Shown here: one piece after another, positions 44,778-53,531 of the stretch
Layout of the letters: each line of letters starts with the position of its first letter
How positions within the stretch are numbered: position 1 is the first letter of the stretch
Origin: Burkholderia ambifaria
Lineage (GTDB): Bacteria; Pseudomonadota; Gammaproteobacteria; Burkholderiales; Burkholderiaceae
Length of the DNA: 53,633 bases
Direction of reading: 5' to 3'
Assembly (NCBI RefSeq): GCF_001443045.1
Contig: NZ_LKPJ01000042.1
Location: 283-53,915 of the forward strand
The notes under the pieces: generated by a model
Seen by the model: only the letters and a program-made list of their open reading frames with translations
Databases searched by the model: none
Told to the model about the DNA's origin: nothing
Position numbers and translations under genes: made by a program

Positions 44778-46070
44778 ATGGACGAGTTGACACTCGGTTT
44801 GATCGGCGCGGGCGCCGTCGTGGTGGGCGGCGTCGTGGTCTACAACGCGTGGCAGGGTGCGAAGGTGCGGCGCAGGATGCCGCGCCCGATGCCGGAAGAG
44901 ACGGCCGAGGCGATGAATCGCCCCGAGCGCGACGATGAGCAGCCGTTCATCGAGCCGGTGCGCCAGCCCGTGCGCCGCGAACCCGCGGCGCCGGCACCCG
45001 CCGCCGCCGCGAGCGCGCCGGCCGAAGCCGCGCGCGTCGAGCCGACCTTCGGCGGTGCGGCGCCTGCCGACATGCCGGCCGATCTGCAGGCCGAGGCCAC
45101 CGGGGTCGACATACAGCCGGAATCGACCGAGGCGGCCGAGCAGTCCGTCGACGAAGGGGCGGTCGCCGCCGCACAGGACGCGCCGGCCGCCGACGCATCG
45201 AACGAACCGCCCGAACCCGTGCTGCCGGCCGCGACGACGATCTCGTCGGCGCCGCCCGCAATCGTCGACCGCCGGATCGACTGCATCGTGCCGATTCGCC
45301 TCGGCGGGTCGCTGCCGGGCGATAAGATCCTGCCGGCCGCGCAGCGGCTGCGCCGAGCGGGCAGCAAGCCCGTGCATATCGAAGGCAAGCCGGAAGGCGG
45401 CCAGTGGGAGCTGCTGCAGAACGGCGTGCGCTATGAAGAGCTGCGCGCGGCCGCCCAGCTCGCGAACCGCAGCGGCGCGCTCAACGAGCTTGAATTCTCC
45501 GAATTCGTGACCGGCGTCCAGCAGTTCGCCGATGCAATCGACGGCGCACCCGAATTCCCGGACATGATGGAGACGGTCTCGATGGCGCGCGAGCTCGACG
45601 GCTTTGCCGCGCAGTGCGACGCGCAACTGTCGATCAACGTGATGTCGGACGGCGCGCCGTGGTCGGCGAACTACGTGCAGGCCGTCGCTTCCCAGGACGG
45701 GCTGCTGCTGTCGCGCGACGGCACGCGTTTCGTGAAGCTCGACGCGAAGCAGAACCCCGTGTTCATGCTGCAGTTCGGCGACACGAACTTCCTGCGCGAC
45801 GACCTGACGTACAAGGGCGGCAACATGATCACGCTGGTGCTCGACGTGCCGGTCGCCGAAGAGGATATCCTGCCGTTCCGGCTGATGTGCGACTACGCGA
45901 AGTCGCTGTCCGAGCGGATCGGTGCGCGGGTCGTCGACGATTCGCGCCGGCCGCTGCCGGAATCGACGTTGGTCGCGATCGATCAGCAGTTGATGAAGCT
46001 GTACGCGAAGCTCGAGGAGGCCGGCATCCCGGCCGGCTCGCCGGTCACGCGCCGCCTCTTCAGCCAGTAA
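44778..46070 (+). CDS. zipA: Cell division protein ZipA
   Basis: A 430-residue membrane-anchored division protein. ATG 44778 gives MDELTLGLIGAGAVVVGGVV, the N-terminal membrane helix (about 4-24). A Pro/Ala/Glu-rich flexible linker spans roughly 40-165. The C-terminal FtsZ-binding domain begins near IDCIVPIRLGG and contains NVMSDGAPWSANYVQAVASQ and MITLVLDVPVAEEDILPF. ZipA tethers FtsZ to the inner membrane at the division site. It lies 85 bases after smc. Confidence 0.93.
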   Translation: MDELTLGLIGAGAVVVGGVVVYNAWQGAKVRRRMPRPMPEETAEAMNRPERDDEQPFIEPVRQPVRREPAAPAPAAAASAPAEAARVEPTFGGAAPADMPADLQAEATGVDIQPESTEAAEQSVDEGAVAAAQDAPAADASNEPPEPVLPAATTISSAPPAIVDRRIDCIVPIRLGGSLPGDKILPAAQRLRRAGSKPVHIEGKPEGGQWELLQNGVRYEELRAAAQLANRSGALNELEFSEFVTGVQQFADAIDGAPEFPDMMETVSMARELDGFAAQCDAQLSINVMSDGAPWSANYVQAVASQDGLLLSRDGTRFVKLDAKQNPVFMLQFGDTNFLRDDLTYKGGNMITLVLDVPVAEEDILPFRLMCDYAKSLSERIGARVVDDSRRPLPESTLVAIDQQLMKLYAKLEEAGIPAGSPVTRRLFSQ

Positions 46071-46240
46071 CGCGTGTTGCGGGCGGCGGCATGCGGTGCC
46101 GCCGCCCGTCGCTGCAGTGCCGCACACACGCCCCCTGTGTGTGCCGCGAGGGGCCGTGCGGCACGCATTGCGAGTCGCCGTTGCGGCGTCAAACTGAGAT
46201 AATCGAACATCCGATTTTTCAGAACGAAACTGCCGCCAGC

Positions 46241-48316
46241 ATGGCCCGAACCCAAGCCGAACCGCCAGCCAGCCAGCCCGACGCGCGTGCCGCGTGGCTG
46301 CGCGACCAACTCGAGCGCGCGAATTACGCCTATTACGTGCTCGACCAGCCGGATCTGCCCGACGCCGAATACGATCGATTGTTTGGCGAGCTGCAGCAAC
46401 TCGAAACCGCTCATCCCGACCTCGTGACGCCCGATTCGCCGACGCAGCGCGTCGGCGGCGAAGTGGCGAACGGTTTCACACCGGTCGTTCATGACGCGCC
46501 GATGCTGTCGCTGAACAACGGCTTCGCCGACGAGGACATCGCCGCGTTCGACAAGCGGGTCGCCGATGCGCTCGACAAGACGACCGATCTTGCCGGCTCG
46601 GTGACGGACCCCGTCGAATACGCATGTGAGCTGAAGTTCGACGGGCTCGCGATCTCGCTGCGCTACGAGCAGGGCGTGTTCGTGCAGGCGTCGACGCGCG
46701 GCGACGGAACGACCGGCGAGGACGTGACGGAGAACGTCCGCACGATCCGCTCGATCCCGCTGAAGCTGAAGGGTGCACACGTGCCGGCCGTGCTCGACGT
46801 GCGCGGCGAGGTGCTGATGTTCAAGCGTGACTTCGCACGCCTGAACGAACGCCAGCGCGCGGCCGAGCAGCGCGAATTCGCGAACCCGCGCAACGCGGCG
46901 GCCGGCAGCCTGCGCCAGCTCGATCCGAAGATCACCGCGCAGCGTCCGCTGTCGTTCTTCTCATACGGGATCGGCGTGCTCGACGGGATGCCGATGCCGG
47001 ACACGCACAGCGCGCTGCTCGACTGGTACGAGTCGCTCGGCCTGCCGGTGAACCGCGAGCGCGCGGTCGTGTACGGCGCCGACGGATTGCTCGGCTTCTT
47101 CCGCAAGATCGGCGAGAAGCGCGAGTCGCTGCCGTACGACATCGACGGCGTCGTCTACAAGGTGAACCGGCGCGACGAGCAGGACCGCCTCGGTTTCGTG
47201 TCGCGCGCGCCACGCTTTGCGCTCGCGCACAAGTTCCCCGCGCAGGAAGCGCTGACGAAGCTCGTTGCGATCGACGTGCAGGTTGGCCGCACGGGTGCGA
47301 TCACACCGGTCGCGCGGCTCGAACCCGTGTTCGTCGGCGGCGCGACGGTGACCAACGCGACGCTGCACAACGAGGACGAAGTGCGCCGCAAGGACATCCG
47401 GATCGGCGATACGGTGATCGTGCGGCGCGCAGGCGACGTGATCCCCGAAGTCGTCGGTGCGTTGCTCGACCGCCGTCCGGAAGGCGCGGCCGAGTTCGTG
47501 ATGCCGACCGAATGCCCGGTGTGCGGCTCGAAGATCGAGCGGCTGCCGGACGAGGCGATCGCGCGTTGCACGGGCGGCCTGTTCTGCCCGGCGCAGCGCA
47601 AGCAGGCGCTGTGGCACTTCGCGCAGCGCCGCGCGCTCGACATCGACGGCCTGGGCGAAAAGATCATCGATCAGCTCGTCGAATTGAATCTCGTGCGCAC
47701 GCCGGCCGATCTGTTCAATCTCGGTTTCGCGACGCTCGCGGAACTCGACCGGTTCGCCGAGAAGTCCGCGCAGAATCTTCTCGACTCGCTCGAGAAGGCG
47801 AAGCACACGACGCTCGCGCGCTTCATCTACGGGCTCGGGATCCGCCATGTCGGCGAATCGACCGCGAAGGATCTCGCGAAGCATTTCGGGTCGCTGACCC
47901 CAATCATGGACGCGTCGATCGAGGAACTGCTCGAAGTGAACGACGTCGGGCCGATCGTGGCCGAGTCGCTTCACCAGTTCTTCGCGGAAGAGCACAACCG
48001 CACCGTGATCGAGCAGCTGCGCGCGCCCGGCAAGGTCACATGGCCCGAAGGCCCGCCCGCGCCGAAGGCGCCGCAGGGCGTGCTGGCCGGCAAGACGGTC
48101 GTGCTGACGGGCACGCTGCCTACGCTCACGCGTGACGCGGCGAAGGAGATGCTCGAAGCGGCGGGCGCGAAAGTCTCGGGCTCGGTATCGAAGAAGACGG
48201 ATTACGTGGTCGCGGGCGCCGAAGCCGGCAGCAAGCTCGCGAAGGCCGAGGAACTCGGCATCCCCGTACTGGACGAAGACGGACTGCACCAACTCCTGGA
48301 GGGCAACACGCCATGA
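46241..48316 (+). CDS. ligA: NAD-dependent DNA ligase
   Basis: A 691-residue ligase. The Ia domain contains LERANYAYYVLDQPDLPDAE. The adenylated Lys132 is in ACELKFDGLAIS. The OB fold is followed by a four-Cys zinc finger (CPVCGSKIERL ... CTGGLFCPAQ). Helix-hairpin-helix repeats follow (IYGLGIRHVGESTAKDLAKH). A C-terminal BRCT domain ends the protein (LAGKTVVLTGTLPTLTRDAA). It joins Okazaki fragments and repair nicks. The start is ATG 46241. Its TGA overlaps the def ATG by 4 bases. Confidence 0.97.
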   Translation: MARTQAEPPASQPDARAAWLRDQLERANYAYYVLDQPDLPDAEYDRLFGELQQLETAHPDLVTPDSPTQRVGGEVANGFTPVVHDAPMLSLNNGFADEDIAAFDKRVADALDKTTDLAGSVTDPVEYACELKFDGLAISLRYEQGVFVQASTRGDGTTGEDVTENVRTIRSIPLKLKGAHVPAVLDVRGEVLMFKRDFARLNERQRAAEQREFANPRNAAAGSLRQLDPKITAQRPLSFFSYGIGVLDGMPMPDTHSALLDWYESLGLPVNRERAVVYGADGLLGFFRKIGEKRESLPYDIDGVVYKVNRRDEQDRLGFVSRAPRFALAHKFPAQEALTKLVAIDVQVGRTGAITPVARLEPVFVGGATVTNATLHNEDEVRRKDIRIGDTVIVRRAGDVIPEVVGALLDRRPEGAAEFVMPTECPVCGSKIERLPDEAIARCTGGLFCPAQRKQALWHFAQRRALDIDGLGEKIIDQLVELNLVRTPADLFNLGFATLAELDRFAEKSAQNLLDSLEKAKHTTLARFIYGLGIRHVGESTAKDLAKHFGSLTPIMDASIEELLEVNDVGPIVAESLHQFFAEEHNRTVIEQLRAPGKVTWPEGPPAPKAPQGVLAGKTVVLTGTLPTLTRDAAKEMLEAAGAKVSGSVSKKTDYVVAGAEAGSKLAKAEELGIPVLDEDGLHQLLEGNTP

Positions 48317-48846
48317 TTCGCGAGATCCTGAAGATGGGCGATCCGCGCCTGCTCGAAGTCGCCAAGCCGGTCGAGCGGTTCGATACCCCCGAACTGCACG
48401 AGATCGTCGCGGACATGTTCGAGACGATGCATCACGCGAACGGCGCCGGGCTTGCCGCGCCGCAGATCGGCATCGGGCTGCAGCTCATTATCTTCGGCTT
48501 CGGCAGCAACAACCGCTATCCGGACGCACCGCCCGTACCCGAGACGGTGCTGATCAACCCGAAGCTCGAGTACATGCCGCCGGACATGGAAGAGGGCTGG
48601 GAAGGTTGTCTGTCGGTGCCTGGCATGCGCGGCGTCGTCAGCCGCTATGCGAAGGTGCGCTACAGCGGTTTCGACCAGTTCGGCGCGAAGATCGATCGCG
48701 TCGCCGAAGGCTTCCATGCGCGGGTCGTCCAGCACGAATACGATCACCTGATCGGCAAGCTATATCCGATGCGGATCACCGACTTCACGCGCTTCGGCTT
48801 CACCGAGGTGCTGTTCCCGGGGCTCGATCCGACCGACGACGACTGA
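48313..48846 (+). CDS. def: Peptide deformylase
   Basis: A 177-residue metalloenzyme that removes the formyl group from nascent proteins. All three motifs are present: GAGLAAPQIG (44-53), EGCLSVP with the metal ligand Cys99, and QHEYDHLIG with His141, Glu142 and His145. It starts by ATGA overlap with ligA, an unusual partner, since def is classically linked to fmt. The genome may therefore carry a second def elsewhere. A strong terminator follows. Confidence 0.95.
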   Translation: MIREILKMGDPRLLEVAKPVERFDTPELHEIVADMFETMHHANGAGLAAPQIGIGLQLIIFGFGSNNRYPDAPPVPETVLINPKLEYMPPDMEEGWEGCLSVPGMRGVVSRYAKVRYSGFDQFGAKIDRVAEGFHARVVQHEYDHLIGKLYPMRITDFTRFGFTEVLFPGLDPTDDD

Positions 48847-48892
48847 CCGGCACGCGGCGCTGCGCCAGGTTGCGCGCCGTCGTCGTACCGGA

Positions 48893-48926
48893 AATGAAAA
48901 AGCCCGCTTGCGCGGGCTTTTTCATT
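48893..48926. terminator. Bidirectional terminator between def and the pseudouridine synthase
   Basis: AATGAAAAAGCCCGC (48893-48907) pairs perfectly with GCGGGCTTTTTCATT (48912-48926) around TTGC, with A and T runs on both sides. It sits between convergent genes. Confidence 0.92.
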
Positions 48927-48952
48927 GCGTGGCACGCGGTGCGTGCCCGATG

Positions 48953-50941
48953 TCAGAACGACTCGTCGGCCGACAGGTAGCGCCATTGTCCTTGCGGCAG
49001 CGCGCCGAGCATCACGCGGCCCATCCGCACGCGCTTCAGGCCGATCACTTCGAGACCGACCAGTTCGCACATCCGGCGGATCTGGCGCTTCTTGCCTTCA
49101 CGCAGCACGAAACGCAACTGTTCGCCGTTCTGCCAGCTCACCATCGCAGGCTTCAGCGCGACGCCGTCGAGTTCGAGGCCGTGGCGCAGCTTCGCGAGCG
49201 ATTCCGCGGGGAAGTGCTGGTCGATGTCGATCAGCCGTTCGCCGAAGCGCACGCGCACCAGGTACTCCTTGTCGATATCCGATTGCTCGCCGATCAGCTG
49301 CTTCGCGATCCGGCCGTTCTGCGTCAGCACGAGCAGGCCGGTCGAATCGATGTCGAGCCGGCCGGCCGGCGCGAGCGCGTGCAGGTGTTGCGGTGAGAAG
49401 CGTACCTGCGAGCGGTCGCCGCTCCACTGGTTCGCGCGCGTGATCAACACCGACGCGGGCTCGTAGCCGTCTTCCGCCTGACCCGACACATAGCCGACCG
49501 GCTTGTGCAGCAGGATCGTCACTTGTGCGGCCTGCGCGGCGCTCGCGCGCTCGTCGATCTCGATCTTCTGGTCCGGACGGACCTTGGTGCCGAGCGTGTC
49601 GATGCGTTCGCCGTCAACGAGCACCCAGCCCTTTTCGATCCATTCGTCGGCTTCGCGGCGCGAGCACAGGCCAAGTTCCGACATGCGCTTCGACAGGCGC
49701 ATCAGGCCGGTTTCATCGCCGTGATCGATGTCGGCGGCGCGGCGTTTGACCGGTTGTGCGGTTTTCAGCGCGGCACCGCTCGAGCGACGCTCGGTGCTGC
49801 TGCGCTCGCCGTCGCGTGCGGGGCGAGCCGGGCGATCGCCGAAGCTGCGCTTTTCGCCGTACCCGGCTGCCTTGTCGCGATAGGGTGCGCGTGCGCCGCC
49901 TTCGCTGGCACCTGCACGACGCGGGCGTGCATCGTCATCGCGGCGTGCCGGGCGATCCGACGACGTACGGCGGTCACCGAAGCTGCGCTTCGCACCTTCG
50001 CCGGCTGCCTTGTCGCGATAGGGCGCGCGTGCGCCACCTTCGCTGGCACCTGCGCGACGCGGACGTGCATCGTCATCGCGGCGTGCCGGGCGATCCGACG
50101 ACGTGCGGCGGTCGCCGAAGCCGCGCTTTGCGCCTTCGCCGCCGGCGTTGTCGCGATAGGGTGCGCGTGCGCCGCCTTCGCTGGCACCTGCACGACGCGG
50201 ACGTGCGTCGTCATCGCGGCGTGCCGGGCGATCTGACGACGTACGGCGGTCACCGAAGCTGCGCTTCGCACCTTCGCCGGCTACCTTGTCTCGATACGGC
50301 GCGCGTGCGCCGCCTTCGCTGGCGCCTGCACGACGCGGACGTGCGTCGTCATCGCGGCGTGCCGGGCGATCCGACGACGTACGGCGATCACCGAAGCTGC
50401 GCTTCGCGCCTTCGCCGGCTGCGTTGTCTCGATACGGTGCGCGTGCACCGCCTTCACTGGAACCTGCGCGACGCGGCCGAGCATCGTCGTCGCTGCGGCG
50501 GGGCGGGCGATCCGACGACGTACGGCGATCACCGAAGCTGCGCTTCGCGCCTTCGCCGGCTGCCTTGTCTCGATACGGCGCACGTGCGCCGCCTTCGCTG
50601 GAACCTGCGCGACGCGGTCGCGCATCGTCGTCGCGACGAGGCGGACGCGCGTCGGGTTTGCCGTCAGCGCCGCGATAGCCACGTTCGGCACCGCCGTCAC
50701 GCGGCGCACGCTTGGCCGGTGCGCGATCCGCGCCCGGGCGCTCGGCGCCCGCGGCAGTGCGGGGCTTGAACATGCGTTCGCCGGCGGCGGCCGGGGACGC
50801 CTTCTTCGGGCGAGCCGGCTTGTCCCCTGCGGGCGGCGCGGCGGGGCGCACCGCCTTGCGGGCGACGAGGCTGCCGGAGCGGACGGGTGCGCGGGTCGGC
50901 GACGCCGGCCGCGGATTCTTGACGGTCAATTTGGTGCGCAT
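48953..50941 (-). CDS. 23S rRNA pseudouridine synthase (RluB/RluF type) with repeat-rich N-terminal extension
   Basis: A 662-residue protein, more than twice the usual length of its family. Residues 1-101 are basic, Pro/Ala-rich. Residues 102 to about 370 are six tandem copies of a 46-residue unit (RRDDDARPRRAGASEGGARA, then PYRDKAAGEGAKRSFGDR and RTSSDRPA). The enzyme part follows: an S4 RNA-binding domain (LMRLSKRMSELGLCSRREAD, from about 413) and the catalytic Asp530 in GRLDIDSTGLLVLTQNG. The C-terminus KKRQIRRMCELVGLEVIGLK is most like RluF, but RluB is not excluded. The Arg-rich tail is probably disordered and may bind RNA. The gene follows glnD by 16 bases. Confidence 0.92.
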   Translation of the reverse strand: MRTKLTVKNPRPASPTRAPVRSGSLVARKAVRPAAPPAGDKPARPKKASPAAAGERMFKPRTAAGAERPGADRAPAKRAPRDGGAERGYRGADGKPDARPPRRDDDARPRRAGSSEGGARAPYRDKAAGEGAKRSFGDRRTSSDRPPRRSDDDARPRRAGSSEGGARAPYRDNAAGEGAKRSFGDRRTSSDRPARRDDDARPRRAGASEGGARAPYRDKVAGEGAKRSFGDRRTSSDRPARRDDDARPRRAGASEGGARAPYRDNAGGEGAKRGFGDRRTSSDRPARRDDDARPRRAGASEGGARAPYRDKAAGEGAKRSFGDRRTSSDRPARRDDDARPRRAGASEGGARAPYRDKAAGYGEKRSFGDRPARPARDGERSSTERRSSGAALKTAQPVKRRAADIDHGDETGLMRLSKRMSELGLCSRREADEWIEKGWVLVDGERIDTLGTKVRPDQKIEIDERASAAQAAQVTILLHKPVGYVSGQAEDGYEPASVLITRANQWSGDRSQVRFSPQHLHALAPAGRLDIDSTGLLVLTQNGRIAKQLIGEQSDIDKEYLVRVRFGERLIDIDQHFPAESLAKLRHGLELDGVALKPAMVSWQNGEQLRFVLREGKKRQIRRMCELVGLEVIGLKRVRMGRVMLGALPQGQWRYLSADESF
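49832..50638 (-). repeat. Intragenic 138-bp tandem repeat, six copies
   Basis: A unit of 138 bases (46 codons) is repeated head to tail, with one 141-base unit (copy 2 has an extra Ser). Copies differ at a few bases, mostly silent or Lys/Asn and Ser/Ala changes, and the last copy is partial and diverged. All units are multiples of three, so copy-number change would keep the frame. Confidence 0.93.
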
Positions 50942-50957
50942 AAACGCTGGGATTCAT

Positions 50958-53531
50958 TCAGACTGCGATCGCGCGCAGCAATTCGGTTTCGAGCTGGATC
51001 TGCAGGCGGTTGTCGGACAGGCCGGCACCGTCGAGCAGGAAGATATCCTCGACGCGTTCGCCGAGCGTATTGATCCGCGCCGCGTGGACGCCGACCTGAT
51101 GCTCGGCCAGTACGCGCGCGATCGAATAGAGAAGGCCCGGCCGGTCGTTGGCGGACACGGACAGGATGTAGTACTGGCCGCGCTCGTCGGCCCGGAGGTC
51201 GACGCGCGGCGTGATCGGAAACGTCCGGGACAGCCGCGACAGGCGACCCTTGGACGGCTCGGGCAGTGATGCGGTATCGGCAAGGCGCGTGGCGAGCTGC
51301 TGTTCGACGAGATTCGCGATGTCGCGGTAGCGCACGTCGCTTTCGGTCTGCGTGACGATGAAGTTGTCGAGCGCATAGCCGTGCCGCGTGGTGCTGACGC
51401 GCGCATCGAGCACCGACAGGCCGTTGCGGTCGAAGTACGCGCAGATGCCCGCGAACAGGTCGGGGCGGTCCTTCACGTACACGAGCACCTGCAGCGCGTC
51501 GCCGATCGGCGACGGCCGCGCGCGCACGATCGCGGTCTCGGCGTTCACGTGCCGGTACAGCACGCGCGTCTGCCATGCGATGTCGGCTGCATCGTGACGC
51601 AGGAAGAAGCCGACGTCGAGCTGATCCCACAGCGCGCGGTGTGCGTCGTCGGGCACGGTTTCGAGGCGCAGCAGCGCAAGCGCCTGCTCCTGCCGCGATT
51701 TCAGTTCCGAATGCGCGTCGGGGTTGGCGCCGCCGAGCACCGCGAGCGTGATGCGGTACAGGTCCTCCAGCAGCTTGCCCTTCCACGTGTTCCATACCTT
51801 CGGGCTCGTGCCGCGGATATCGGCGACGGTCAGCAGGTAGAGCGCGGTGAGGTACCGTTCGTTGCCGACGACATCGGCGAAGCGCTTGATGACTTCCGGA
51901 TCGCTCGTGTCCTGCTTCTGTGCGACCTGGCTCATCGTCAGGTGATGCTGGACGAGCCATACGATCAGCGCCGCGTCGTCGCCGGCGATCCCGTGCTCGC
52001 GGCAGAAGCGCCGCGCGTCCGCCATCCCGAGCGTCGAGTGGTCGCCGCCGCGGCCTTTCGCGATGTCGTGGAACAGCGCCGCGACGTACAGCACCCACGG
52101 GCGCTCGAAATTGCCGATCAGCTGGCTGCAGAACGGGTATTCGTGCGCATGTTCGGCCACCGCGAAACGGCGGATGTTGCGTAGCACCATCAGGATGTGC
52201 TGGTCGACCGTGTACACGTGATACAGGTCGTGCTGCATCTGGCCGACGATGCGGCGGAAATTCAACAGGTAGCGGCCGAGCACGCTCGTCTGGTTCATCA
52301 GCCGGAATGCATGCGTGATGCCTTCGGGCTGCTGCAGGATCTGCATGAACGTGCGGCGGTTCTGCGGATCGCGCCGCCACGTGTTGTTCATGATCTCGCG
52401 CGAGTTGTACAGCGCGCGCAGCGTACGGGCGGACAGGCCCTTCACGCCGCGGGTCGCTTCGTACAGCAGGAACGCTTCGAGGATCGCATCGGGATGACGT
52501 TCGAATACGCCGTCGTCGACGATCTCGAGCATGCCCTGCTTCTCGACGAAGCGATCGGGCGACAGCACGCGCGTGATGCCGCTCGTCGCGGGGAACAGTT
52601 GCGCCTCGATGTTCTGGATCAGGATCGTCGCGAGCTGCGTGACTGCCTTCGCGGCCCAGTAGTAGCGGCGCATCAGCTGCTCGCTCGCGCGCTTGGCTTG
52701 CGTCGGCCGGTAGCCGAAACTCTCGGCGGCCTGCGTCTGCAGGTCGAACACGAGCATGTCCTGGCGGCGGCCGGCGATCACGTGCAGCCGCGCGCGCAGC
52801 GTCTTCAGGAATCCTTCGTTGCGGCGCAGCTCGCGCGCCTCGCGCTCGGTGATGAGCCCGCGCGTGTCCAGCTCGCGCCAGCTGCTGCCGAAGCCGGCCG
52901 CGCGCGCGATCCACAGGATCGTCTGCAGGTCGCGCAGGCCGCCCGGGCTTTCCTTCACGTTCGGCTCGAGGCTGTAGGGCGTGTCCTGGAACTTCGCGTG
53001 GCGCTGGCGCATCTCGAGCACCTTCGCGGTGAAGAACGCGCGCGCGTCGAGTGCCTCGTGATACCGCACGGTGAAGCGCTCGAACAGCGCGGTGCTGCCG
53101 ACGATGCGGCGCGCTTCGAGCAGCGAGGTCTGCACGGTGACGTCCTGCGACGCTTCCTCGATGCATTGCGCGACCGTGCGCACGCTGCTGCCGATCTCGA
53201 GGCCGAGATCCCATGCCATCCCGATGAAGCGCTCGATGCGCGCGTCGAGCGCCGGGTCGTGCGCATCGGGCAGCAGCACGAGGATGTCGACGTCGGAGTG
53301 GGGTGCGAGCTCGCCGCGCCCGTAGCCGCCGACGGCGACGAGCGTGAGCGTCGCGGGCAGCCCGCAGTCGTCCCATACGCGCTTGAGCGCATCGTCGGTG
53401 AGTTTCGACAACGCATGCATCAGCGACGCGACGTTCGTCGCGCTGCGAAAGCGCTCGAGCATGTCGACCTTGGCGGCCTTGAATTCGGCGCGCCGCATCG
53501 TCGGCAGCACCGCGCTGTTCGAGCGCTTCAC
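50958..53531 (-). CDS. glnD: PII uridylyltransferase/uridylyl-removing enzyme, 5' end replaced by an inverted repeat
   Basis: A bifunctional nitrogen sensor that uridylylates PII proteins when glutamine is low and removes UMP when it is high. The nucleotidyltransferase motif VGGYGRGELAPHSDVDILVL is intact, as are the HD domain (FHDIAKGRGGDHSTLG) and two C-terminal ACT domains (VYVKDRPDLFAGICAYF; SVSANDRPGLLYSIARVL). The open frame can be read from a GTG at 53531, but its first 12-14 residues (MKRSNSAVLPTM) are antisense of the inverted glnD copy. Genuine glnD sequence ends near 53488-53495, so the native N-terminus is missing. Coordinates give the frame as it stands. Confidence 0.9.
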   Translation of the reverse strand: MKRSNSAVLPTMRRAEFKAAKVDMLERFRSATNVASLMHALSKLTDDALKRVWDDCGLPATLTLVAVGGYGRGELAPHSDVDILVLLPDAHDPALDARIERFIGMAWDLGLEIGSSVRTVAQCIEEASQDVTVQTSLLEARRIVGSTALFERFTVRYHEALDARAFFTAKVLEMRQRHAKFQDTPYSLEPNVKESPGGLRDLQTILWIARAAGFGSSWRELDTRGLITEREARELRRNEGFLKTLRARLHVIAGRRQDMLVFDLQTQAAESFGYRPTQAKRASEQLMRRYYWAAKAVTQLATILIQNIEAQLFPATSGITRVLSPDRFVEKQGMLEIVDDGVFERHPDAILEAFLLYEATRGVKGLSARTLRALYNSREIMNNTWRRDPQNRRTFMQILQQPEGITHAFRLMNQTSVLGRYLLNFRRIVGQMQHDLYHVYTVDQHILMVLRNIRRFAVAEHAHEYPFCSQLIGNFERPWVLYVAALFHDIAKGRGGDHSTLGMADARRFCREHGIAGDDAALIVWLVQHHLTMSQVAQKQDTSDPEVIKRFADVVGNERYLTALYLLTVADIRGTSPKVWNTWKGKLLEDLYRITLAVLGGANPDAHSELKSRQEQALALLRLETVPDDAHRALWDQLDVGFFLRHDAADIAWQTRVLYRHVNAETAIVRARPSPIGDALQVLVYVKDRPDLFAGICAYFDRNGLSVLDARVSTTRHGYALDNFIVTQTESDVRYRDIANLVEQQLATRLADTASLPEPSKGRLSRLSRTFPITPRVDLRADERGQYYILSVSANDRPGLLYSIARVLAEHQVGVHAARINTLGERVEDIFLLDGAGLSDNRLQIQLETELLRAIAV
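52969..53114 (-). repeat. Inverted repeat arm 1 (native glnD position)
   Basis: 146 bases within glnD, coding on the minus strand for the region ARRIVGSTALFERFTVRYHE through KFQDTPYSL. They are the exact reverse complement of 53488-53633. Confidence 0.97.

Noticed and set aside
40871..44779. A 1302-codon open frame opposite smc
   Set aside because: It is a mirror of the smc reading frame, with Leu/Arg/Glu-biased composition and no domain, and smc is unambiguous on the other strand.
46161..46203. Promoter with GATAAT before ligA
   Set aside because: No -35 element at acceptable spacing; candidates TTGCGG and TTGCGA are 11 and 24 bases away.
49832..50638. CRISPR-like array
   Set aside because: Units are 138 bases of continuous near-identical sequence with no unique spacers, and they lie in frame within a protein gene.
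53496..53531. GTG at 53531 as the true start of GlnD
   Set aside because: The residues it adds are antisense of the inverted glnD copy, not native N-terminal sequence.
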